64,000 nucleotides of DNA from Aquincola tertiaricarbonis (GTDB lineage: Bacteria > Pseudomonadota > Gammaproteobacteria > Burkholderiales > Burkholderiaceae_C). The stretch is taken from the NCBI RefSeq assembly GCF_000969605.1, contig NZ_JZUE01000003.1, positions 248,001 through 312,000 of the forward strand, in the 5' to 3' direction. Below are positions 58,263 to 64,000 of the stretch, piece after piece. A model generated the notes under the pieces. The model saw nothing but the letters and a program-made list of their open reading frames with translations. It was not told where the DNA came from and ran no database searches. A program made the translations under genes and the position numbers. Each line of letters starts with the position of its first letter. Within the stretch, counting starts at the first letter, position 1.

Positions 58263-59485
58263 AGCAGTCCACCTTCTTCGACGGCGGCCAGCGCCTGCAG
58301 ATGACCGAGAGCATCGAGCTCACCATGGAGTCGCTGCAGGCCTACGGCCCAGACCACCCGCACTGGGGCATCGCCTGGTCGGGCGGCAAGGACAGCTCGG
58401 CCACGCTGACCATGATCTGCTGGCTGATCGACACCGGCCGCATCAAGGCGCCGCAGACGCTGACCGTCTTCTACGCCGACACCCGGCAAGAGCTGCCGCC
58501 GCTGGCCATCGCGGCCGCCCAAATCATGGACGAGCTGCGGGAGCGCGGCATCCAGGTCGAGGTGGTCACCGCGCCGATGGACAAGCGCTTCATGGTCTAC
58601 ATCCTCGGCCGCGGCGTGCCGCCGCCGAACAACAACACGCTGCGCTGGTGCACGCGCCAGATCAAGATCGACCCGATGGAGCAGGCGCTGCGCGAGCGCC
58701 TCGAGCAGCTCGACGGCCAGGTGCTGATGATCACCGGCGTGCGGCAGGGCGAGAGCGCCATCCGCGACCGCCGCATCGAGATGTCGTGCAGCAAGGACGG
58801 CGCCGAGTGCGGCCAGGGCTGGTACCAGCAGGTCCTGCCGAGCGCCAAGGGCCTGCGCGGCCGACTGGCTACGCTGGCGCCGCTGCTGCACTGGCGGGTG
58901 TGCCACGTGTGGGAGTGGCTGAAGCACTGGGCGCCGCAGGCCGACTTCGGCGACTGGTCCACGGCCATGATCGCCGACGCCTACGGCGGCGACGAGGCGG
59001 AAGAGATCAACGCGCGCACCGGCTGCATCGGCTGCCCGCTGGCTCAGGAAGAGAAGGCGCTGGAGACGGTGCTGGCCCTGCCGCACTGGACGTACCTGGC
59101 GCCGCTGCGCGGGCTGAAGCCGCTGTGGCGGGAGCTGCGCGAGCCGCAGCACCGCCTGAAGAAGGCTGGCCTGGAGCGGCTGAAGGACGGGTCGATCGCC
59201 AAGAACCCCCAGCGCATGGGCCCGCTTACGCTGGAGGCGCGTTCCATGGCGCTGGACCGCGTGCTCGGCATCCAGGGCGCCTGCAACGCCGCTGCAATCG
59301 CGCAGGGAAGGCCGCAGATCTCGCTGATCAATGTCGAGGAGGAGGCCCGCATCCGCGAGCTGATCGCTGCCGAGACTTGGCCCGAGGGTTGGGACGGCGA
59401 CGAGCCGACGGCCGACACCGTGATGGCCACCGTCTACCAGAACGGCGCTGTGCAGCCGCTGCTCTTCAGCGAGGCCGACGCATGA
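58259..59485 (+). CDS. PAPS-reductase/DndC-like PP-loop protein
   Basis: The 408-residue protein has the PP-loop SGGKDSSATL at 41-50 and cysteines at 131 (RWCTRQIKI), 184 (AECGQGW), 256 and 259 (TGCIGCP). This suggests a 4Fe-4S cluster as in DndC-like sulfur-transfer enzymes. It is adenylating or sulfur-activating by fold. It lies between two DNA methyltransferases with ATGA overlaps on both sides. DNA or tRNA thio-modification, or cofactor chemistry, are candidates; no DndBDE-like partners are visible, so true phosphorothioation is not supported. Confidence 0.85.
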   Translation: MKQSTFFDGGQRLQMTESIELTMESLQAYGPDHPHWGIAWSGGKDSSATLTMICWLIDTGRIKAPQTLTVFYADTRQELPPLAIAAAQIMDELRERGIQVEVVTAPMDKRFMVYILGRGVPPPNNNTLRWCTRQIKIDPMEQALRERLEQLDGQVLMITGVRQGESAIRDRRIEMSCSKDGAECGQGWYQQVLPSAKGLRGRLATLAPLLHWRVCHVWEWLKHWAPQADFGDWSTAMIADAYGGDEAEEINARTGCIGCPLAQEEKALETVLALPHWTYLAPLRGLKPLWRELREPQHRLKKAGLERLKDGSIAKNPQRMGPLTLEARSMALDRVLGIQGACNAAAIAQGRPQISLINVEEEARIRELIAAETWPEGWDGDEPTADTVMATVYQNGAVQPLLFSEADA

Positions 59486-60339
59486 CGATCGCCAGGCCGG
59501 TGATGCGGTACCACGGCGGCAAGTTCAGGCTGGCGCCGTGGATCGCCTCGTTCTTCCCTCGGCACGCGATCTACGTGGAGCCGTTCGGCGGCGCCGCGTC
59601 GGTGCTGCTGCACAAGCAGCGCGTTCGCTGCGAGGTCTACAACGACGTGAACGACGAGATCGTCAACGTCTTCCGTGTGCTGCGCGACCCAGCGCAGGCT
59701 GCCCGACTCGCGCGCGCCGTCGAGCTCACGCCTTTCGCGCGAGCCGAGTTCGAACTGGCCGACGAGCCCAGCGACGACCCCATCGAGCAGGCCCGCCGCA
59801 CCATCTGCCGGGCCTTCATGGGGTTCGGCAGCGGCGCGGCCTTCTCGAAGCATGCGACCGGCTTCCGCACCGGTGTGCGTGGCGAGCGAAACCAATCCGC
59901 CGCAGCAGACCTGCTCTCCTGGCCAGCCGAGGTGCCGGCGTTCGTTGAGCGGCTGCGCGGCGTGACCATCGAGTCGCGCGATGCCCTGTACCTCATGGCC
60001 AGGACGGACCGGCCTGACGCGCTGTTCTATGTGGATCCGCCGTATCCGCACAGCACCCGCGGCAGCGCCAGCGGCGTGCGCCAAAAGTACGCCCAAGAGC
60101 TGACCGACGACGACCACCGCCGCCTCGCCGATGTGCTGCAGGACCTGGAGGGGATGGTCGTCCTGTCGGGCTACCCCTGCGACCTCTACGACCGCGAGCT
60201 CTTCGCCGGCTGGGAGCGACACGAGCGCGTCGCCCTGGCCGACGGCGCCCGCAAGCGGACCGAAGTCGTCTGGCTCAACCCGGTCTGTAGCGCCGCGCTG
60301 GCCAGCGGCCGCGGTGGCCTGTTTCCCGAGGCAGCGTGA
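59482..60339 (+). CDS. Dam-like N6-adenine DNA methyltransferase
   Basis: The 285-residue enzyme has motif X/I pieces RYHGGKFRLAPWIASFFP and YVEPFGGAASVLLHK, a recognition region, and the catalytic DPPY in LFYVDPPYPHSTRG. This is the alpha-group (Dam/T4 Dam) order. It is solitary, with no restriction enzyme beside it. It overlaps the PAPS-like gene by ATGA and the replication gene by GTGA. It probably methylates phage DNA for protection or timing of replication; the sequence target is unknown. Confidence 0.9.
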   Translation: MTIARPVMRYHGGKFRLAPWIASFFPRHAIYVEPFGGAASVLLHKQRVRCEVYNDVNDEIVNVFRVLRDPAQAARLARAVELTPFARAEFELADEPSDDPIEQARRTICRAFMGFGSGAAFSKHATGFRTGVRGERNQSAAADLLSWPAEVPAFVERLRGVTIESRDALYLMARTDRPDALFYVDPPYPHSTRGSASGVRQKYAQELTDDDHRRLADVLQDLEGMVVLSGYPCDLYDRELFAGWERHERVALADGARKRTEVVWLNPVCSAALASGRGGLFPEAA

Positions 60340-61394
60340 CCCTGAAAGCTACCGAGATGAAAGACGCGCTCCCTGATCCGCTGGTGCCCGCTGAGGTCGA
60401 TCTAACCGGCTACGGGTTCCTGCCGCTGCAGCACCAGCGCGTGATGCAGTCCACGTTGTTCGCGAAGTCCACCGGCGACGAGTTCAAGGCGGCGTTCGCG
60501 CTGTGGTGCGCCAGCTGGGCTGAGAAGCCGGCCGGCAGTCTGCCCAACGACGAAGAGATGCTGGAGTACCTGTCCCGCGCCAAAGCCTGGAAGAAGGTGC
60601 GGGTGCGCGCGATGCACGGCTGGCTGCTCTGCTCGGACGGCCGGCTTTACCACCCGGTACTGGCGCCACTTGCCATCGATGCCTGGGCGCGGCGTGAGGA
60701 GTTTCGCGAGGTGAAGGAAAACCAGCAGACGCGCCAGGACCGCTGGCGTCAGCGGGTAAAGGACCTGTCGCAGCAGCTGCGCGACCTCGGCTGCACGCCG
60801 CCGCGCAACGCCAACCTGCACACGCTGGAGACGATGCTGCGAGACGCCCAAGCGTCTCGACGAGACGGTGCAGAGACGTCTACACGAGACGCTGCTGAGA
60901 TGGCTTTGACAGGGACAGAGACAGGGACAGAGACAGTAAAGACAAAGGCCCGCTCTCCTGCACAGGCTGCTGCGCGGGCCCCGGGCGACGACCCTGAGAC
61001 CGTTGGGCACACCCCGACCCCGGCCGGCGCCGTGTGCAGAGCCCTCCGTGCAGCAGGCGTCGCGTCGACGAACCCGAGCCACCCGACGCTCGCGACGCTT
61101 CTGGCTGCTGGCGCCACCGTCGAGGAGTTCGTCGATGCGGTGCCCAGCGCCCGGGACAAGAACGACCCGTTTGCCTACGTGCTGAAGGTCGTCGCGGGCC
61201 GCCGGGCCGACGCCAAGCAGCTCGCCGGGCAGCTCCACCGCGGCGCCTTGCCGCAACGCCTTACCGCCGGCCAGCAGGCTGCAGCCGATCGCATCGCTGC
61301 AGCCGTGCCAGGCCTGGCCGCTCAACCGGCTGCGCCCGCAGCCTCAGCACCACTCACGGAGGTCTTCGATGTCTCTGCCCGCCGTCTGGGTTGA
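60336..61394 (+). CDS. DUF1376 phage replication protein (O-like)
   Basis: The 352-residue protein has a DUF1376 winged-helix domain near residues 20-130 (GYGFLPLQHQRVMQSTLFAK, FKAAFALWCASWAEKPAGSL, SDGRLYHPVLAPLAIDAWAR). A basic linker, a low-complexity region and a C-terminal domain follow. DUF1376 (YdaU) proteins stand where lambda O stands. The GTG at 60336 overlaps the Dam stop by GTGA; an ATG at 60357 is an alternative. An iteron-like array lies inside the gene at 60828-60936. Confidence 0.82.
   Translation: MTLKATEMKDALPDPLVPAEVDLTGYGFLPLQHQRVMQSTLFAKSTGDEFKAAFALWCASWAEKPAGSLPNDEEMLEYLSRAKAWKKVRVRAMHGWLLCSDGRLYHPVLAPLAIDAWARREEFREVKENQQTRQDRWRQRVKDLSQQLRDLGCTPPRNANLHTLETMLRDAQASRRDGAETSTRDAAEMALTGTETGTETVKTKARSPAQAAARAPGDDPETVGHTPTPAGAVCRALRAAGVASTNPSHPTLATLLAAGATVEEFVDAVPSARDKNDPFAYVLKVVAGRRADAKQLAGQLHRGALPQRLTAGQQAAADRIAAAVPGLAAQPAAPAASAPLTEVFDVSARRLG
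60828..60936. repeat. Iteron-like GAGACG array and 12-bp tandem repeat, candidate phage replication origin
   Basis: GAGACG occurs at 60828, 60841, 60862, 60873 and 60886, with CGTCTC at 60853 and the palindrome AGACGTCT at 60874-60881. Spacings are 11-21 bp. GACAGGGACAGA is then repeated twice perfectly with a partial third copy (60908-60936). The array lies within the replication-protein gene, as the lambda origin lies within O. Confidence 0.6.
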
Positions 61395-61908
61395 CCAAAT
61401 TTTCGAGCAGCTCACGCTGCGCTATGGCCACGACTTTCTGCGCCGGTGGGAGGGCATGAACATGGCGGCCGTAAAGGCCGACTGGGCCCGCACGCTGGGC
61501 GGCCTCGACGCCAACCCGGACGCCCTGCTGTACGGCCTCGAGCACCTGCCGGAGCGCGAGGCGCCCACCGCCGGCCAGTTCCGCGCCCTGTGCAACACGG
61601 CGCTGCGGGAAGAGCGGCAGCAGGCGCTGCCGATGCCCAAGCCCAAGCCCGACCAGGCCCGCAACGCCGCACAGCAGCTGCGTCGCATCGGCCGCGGCCC
61701 GGCCAACCCGCTGCAGTGGGCGATCGACCTGCAGGCCCAGGAAAAGGCCGGCAGGCCGTTGACGGAAGCCCAGCGCAGCGCCTGGCGCGAGGCGCTGCAG
61801 GAGCGCACTGCGGTGCAGGAGGCGGTCAGCGTGGCCAGCATCATCCCGCGCCATGCGCTGCCGCCGCAGATGCAGGCCGACCTCGAGGCGATGGAGCGTC
61901 CGGCGTGA
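61369..61908 (+). CDS. Phage replication-associated protein (P-like position)
   Basis: The 179-residue helical protein reads VWVDQIFEQLTLRYGHDFLR, WARTLGGLDANPDALLYGLE, then GQFRALCNTALREERQQALP, similar in layout to lambda P and other helicase-loader-like phage proteins. It directly follows the DUF1376 gene and overlaps it by 26 bp; GGAGG precedes its ATG. Helicase loading is therefore the leading guess, without motif proof. Confidence 0.65.
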   Translation: MSLPAVWVDQIFEQLTLRYGHDFLRRWEGMNMAAVKADWARTLGGLDANPDALLYGLEHLPEREAPTAGQFRALCNTALREERQQALPMPKPKPDQARNAAQQLRRIGRGPANPLQWAIDLQAQEKAGRPLTEAQRSAWREALQERTAVQEAVSVASIIPRHALPPQMQADLEAMERPA

Positions 61909-62468
61909 GCGCGACACCTCGCACCGGCCGCAGCCTGACGCTGAAAGCCATCCACGACCGCTGCCAGCAGGATGGCGACTGCCTGCTGTGGACGCAGGCG
62001 GTCAACGGCGGCACCGGCTCCCCCTACGCTTGGCACGAGGGCAAGACCGTCAACGTGCGGCGTTTGGCCTACGCGCTCAGCGGCAAGCGAATCGCCCCCG
62101 GCCGCGTGGTGGCTGTGACCTGCAGCAACCCGGCCTGCCTGGAGCCGAAGCACCTGTCGCCGCTAACGCGCCGGCAGCTGATCGACCAGCTGCGCGTCAA
62201 GGGCGTGTTTAACCGTCCCGAGAACAACGCCAAGCGCATCGCCGGCGCCCGCGCCGCAGGCAAGCTGTCGATGGAGATCGCCCGGAGCATCCGCGCATGC
62301 GACACGCCGGCGCGCGTACTGGCCGCCCAGTACGGCGTGCACCACCGCGTGATCTACGACATCCGCAACAACACCCTGTGGCGCGAGACGCCACTGCAGC
62401 AGGCGAGCGTGTTCGCCCTCGCCACAGCGCCGAACCCGTCGCGGCGGAAGGCGGAGTTGCCGGCGTGA
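61905..62468 (+). CDS. HNH-like phage protein with C-terminal helix-turn-helix
   Basis: The 187-residue protein has CLLWTQAVNGGTGSPYAWHE, RRLAYALSGKRIAPGRVVAV, and TCSNPACLEPKHLSPLTRRQ, matching the HNH fold (Cys pair and a terminal His) of phage HNH endonucleases. The first catalytic histidine is replaced by threonine in VTCSNP, so cutting activity is doubtful. A DNA-binding helix-turn-helix (VLAAQYGVHHRVIYDIRNNT) follows. The GTG overlaps the gene before it by GTGA. Confidence 0.75.
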   Translation: MSATPRTGRSLTLKAIHDRCQQDGDCLLWTQAVNGGTGSPYAWHEGKTVNVRRLAYALSGKRIAPGRVVAVTCSNPACLEPKHLSPLTRRQLIDQLRVKGVFNRPENNAKRIAGARAAGKLSMEIARSIRACDTPARVLAAQYGVHHRVIYDIRNNTLWRETPLQQASVFALATAPNPSRRKAELPA

Positions 62469-62944
62469 TCGTGTTCATCGTCCCAGGCCAGCCGCAGGGC
62501 AAGGGCCGCCCGAAGATCGTCAAGATCGGCGGCTTCAGCCGCATGGCCACGCCGCAAAAGACTGTCTTCTACGAAAACCTGGTGGCGCACGCCGCCGGCA
62601 AGGCGATGGCCGCGGCCAGGCAGCAGTTGCTCGAAGGCCCGCTCGAGGTGGTGATGGCGATCGACTGCCAGGTGCCGGCGAGCTGGAGCGGGAAGAAGCA
62701 ACGCATGGCCCTGGCCGGCGAGCTGCATCCCACCACGAAGCCCGACATTGACAACGTCGTGAAGGCGATCTTCGACGGCTGCAACGGCGTGGTGTGGAAG
62801 GACGACGTGCAGGTGATCGACGTGGCGGTGCGCAAGCGCTACACGGCCGCGCCGCGCGTGCAGATCTGGGTGCAGACCGCAGTGGAGCCGGTGGAGCAGG
62901 GCGAGCTGGTCGCAGCGCCTGCAGCAGTCGAGGCAGTCGCATGA
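62465..62944 (+). CDS. rusA: RusA-family Holliday junction resolvase
   Basis: The 159-residue protein shows VPGQPQGKGRPKIVKIGGF and the catalytic aspartate region TKPDIDNVVKAIFDGCNGVV with WKDDVQVIDV. RusA cuts four-way junctions and is common in lambdoid early regions next to Q. The GTG start overlaps the HNH-like stop by GTGA. The C-terminal 25 residues are acidic and Ala-rich. Confidence 0.9.
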   Translation: MIVFIVPGQPQGKGRPKIVKIGGFSRMATPQKTVFYENLVAHAAGKAMAAARQQLLEGPLEVVMAIDCQVPASWSGKKQRMALAGELHPTTKPDIDNVVKAIFDGCNGVVWKDDVQVIDVAVRKRYTAAPRVQIWVQTAVEPVEQGELVAAPAAVEAVA

Positions 62945-63189
62945 GCGCATGCCACGACTGCACCAAGGCGGCAGCGACCTGGCACTGGGGCGGCACGCGC
63001 CTCGGCTGTCGCGGCTGCGAGATCCGCGACCTGGCCACGATGCCGAAAAAACGCCGCGACGAAGCGCTCGATGCCGCCGCCGTGCAGGACCTGGAGGCCG
63101 CCCGGGCGCTGCGCCGCGAGGTGAGGGCGGAGTTCGACCGCATCCAGGCGCTGAAAGCGGGCATGGCGCCGAAGGGCCCGGCCACGTGA
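62941..63189 (+). CDS. Small zinc-knuckle phage protein
   Basis: The 82-residue protein has CHDC at residues 4-7 and CRGC at 23-26, a possible zinc-binding pair. A charged helical C-terminal half (QDLEAARALRREVRAEFDRI) follows. It overlaps RusA by ATGA. Such proteins are frequent between rusA and the antiterminator gene; the function is not known. Confidence 0.7.
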   Translation: MSACHDCTKAAATWHWGGTRLGCRGCEIRDLATMPKKRRDEALDAAAVQDLEAARALRREVRAEFDRIQALKAGMAPKGPAT

Positions 63190-63338
63190 CGGTGCTGATG
63201 AAGCCTGTCGGCCCGGGCAACTGGACCTCGATGACGTTGAGCTACGACGGGCGCCACACCGCGCCGTTGCTCTGGAAGGTCGGCGAGCGCGTGCAGCTCG
63301 GCGGCGTGGTGTGGCGTGTTTGCAGGATTACCTCATGA
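63186..63338 (+). CDS. 50-residue phage microprotein
   Basis: The GTG at 63186 overlaps the upstream stop by GTGA, and its stop overlaps the following gene by ATGA. The product MTVLMKPVGPGNWTSMTLSY, then RHTAPLLWKVGERVQLGGVV, is a small beta-rich protein. No family recognised. Confidence 0.6.
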   Translation: MTVLMKPVGPGNWTSMTLSYDGRHTAPLLWKVGERVQLGGVVWRVCRITS

Positions 63339-63859
63339 CGTTTGAAGACCGCTACGCCTCAGCCGTCCGCAGCAGCAACCTCCGCGGCAAGTCCGACGTG
63401 CAGGGCGCCGTGGACGTGCTCGGCGCCGCGGGGCTGGCTGCGAAGCGCACGCCGCTGGGCATGGCGCTGGAGCGGCTGTTCGTCGGCGACAACGCCGCCG
63501 CTGGCGAGATCGTGAACATCCTGGCCGGCATGCTGGTGGGCAAGGCCTGGCATGGCGACCGCATCGAGTTGCCGCGCACCGAGGCCGCCGACATGGCGCG
63601 CGCGGTGCTGGCCTGGCACCGCGATGGCGTGTGCAAGCCCTGCGGCGGCCACGGCGTGCTGGTGATGCGGGGCACGCCGACGCTGGGAGATCAGCGCTGC
63701 ACTGCCTGCCGCGGTACCGGTCGACTGCTGTTCGACCGCTTCTTCAGCATGGAGCGGCTGCACCTTGCGCGCTGGCTGGTGGCCGAGATGGAGCGCGAGA
63801 TGAACGTGGCCGGTCCGGCGGCCATGGCCGCTCTGAGGCCAAAGCTCGACATTGCATAG
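63335..63859 (+). CDS. Q-like antiterminator candidate with DnaJ-type zinc motif
   Basis: The 174-residue protein has a helical N-terminal half, and CKPCGGHGVL with CTACRGTGRLLFDRF near residues 97-130, two CxxCxGxG-type pairs that should bind zinc. A C-terminal helix RWLVAEMEREMNVAG follows. The last-in-operon position after rusA matches the Q antitermination protein of lambdoid phages, some of which have this zinc finger. Direct proof is missing. Confidence 0.65.
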   Translation: MTFEDRYASAVRSSNLRGKSDVQGAVDVLGAAGLAAKRTPLGMALERLFVGDNAAAGEIVNILAGMLVGKAWHGDRIELPRTEAADMARAVLAWHRDGVCKPCGGHGVLVMRGTPTLGDQRCTACRGTGRLLFDRFFSMERLHLARWLVAEMEREMNVAGPAAMAALRPKLDIA

Positions 63860-64000
63860 CGATCCGCAGGCCGCGGCTTGGGCGGGCGTCCTTGGCTCCT
63901 ATCAGACGCCATGGGACCCCGCAAACGCAGTATTCACCACGAAATTTTCAGAAACATGCGGTGACTTTCAGTTACTCTCCGGCCGCCTTGGAACGCCTGT
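63860..64000. other. Non-coding end of window after the Q-like gene
   Basis: No gene is visible. The region is more AT-rich from 63940 (ACGAAATTTTCAGAAAC) and could contain the late promoter and antitermination site expected here, but no promoter element can be assigned. Confidence 0.3.

Larger units (their letters stand above)
41338..64000. mobile_element. Prophage: left junction, integration, recombination, immunity, modification and replication modules (incomplete)
   Basis: An att core in tRNA-Asn, integrase, DUF4224 protein, RecT with SMC-like ATPase and nuclease, an S24 repressor with divergent promoters, Cro-like protein, DNA methyltransferases, DUF1376 replication protein, RusA and a Q-like protein form a lambda-style early region. 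No packaging, head, tail or lysis genes appear before the right edge, so late genes and the second att site must lie beyond 64,000. Nearly all genes overlap their neighbours, unlike the host part. Two genes carry frameshifts. Confidence 0.93.

Noticed and set aside
58259-59485. DndC of a phosphorothioation system
   Set aside because: No DndB, DndD or DndE-like gene lies nearby, and PAPS-reductase-like proteins of this kind are common in phages without such systems.

Overview
The window is high-GC DNA (about 68-70% by eye) from a betaproteobacterium. The housekeeping set and its order fit Burkholderiales, probably the Rubrivivax/Leptothrix/Roseateles side; that placement is inference from gene content, not a database match.

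Bases 1-41,300 are chromosomal. From the left: the 5' part of cydD with its GbsR/MarR-type regulator; coaBC-dut; a SlyD-like FKBP facing roxA and a small partner gene; a small lipoprotein; a DUF192 protein; icd. A signalling block follows (EIIC-EAL c-di-GMP protein, chemoreceptor, OmpW-like porin, and a 2028-residue hybrid histidine kinase with a kinase-like and an AAA domain). Next come a DsbA-like/MBL-fold pair with a divergent LysR regulator, a cold-shock protein, clpS-clpA, the leftward operon ppiA-ppiB-lpxH-mtfA, then rightward cysS, an AlkA-like glycosylase, accA, tilS, lysC and tRNA-Ser(GCT). After these lie a DUF4394 lipoprotein, the leftward dapA-bamC-MBL operon, an MFS-microprotein-methyltransferase operon, and parE.

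From about 41,338 to the right edge lies the integration end and early region of a temperate phage. The left junction is a 45-bp 3' fragment of tRNA-Asn(GTT), followed by a tyrosine integrase, a DUF4224 protein and a long leftward operon: ASCH, DUF5131, small unknown genes, an SMC-like ATPase, RecT and a Cas4/RecB-like nuclease. The immunity region has an S24-type repressor, a SHOCT membrane protein and divergent promoters with shared GCATAAC/GTTAYGC sites. The rightward operon carries a Cro-like protein, tiny proteins, a C5 DNA methyltransferase with five internal repeats, a PAPS-reductase-like protein, a Dam-like methyltransferase, a DUF1376 replication protein with iteron-like repeats, an HNH-like protein, RusA and a Q-like zinc protein. 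Most neighbours overlap by ATGA or GTGA. Late genes and the second attachment site are outside the window.

Two phage genes (44416-44711 and 50586-51396) are each split by a frameshift, so the prophage may be decaying or the sequence may contain indels. Several very short genes can be supported by start/stop overlaps with their neighbours: 37824-37952, 51688-52129 (three genes), 55044-55136 and 63186-63338. No CRISPR array, insertion sequence or rRNA was seen. No gene-free stretch exceeds 300 bases.
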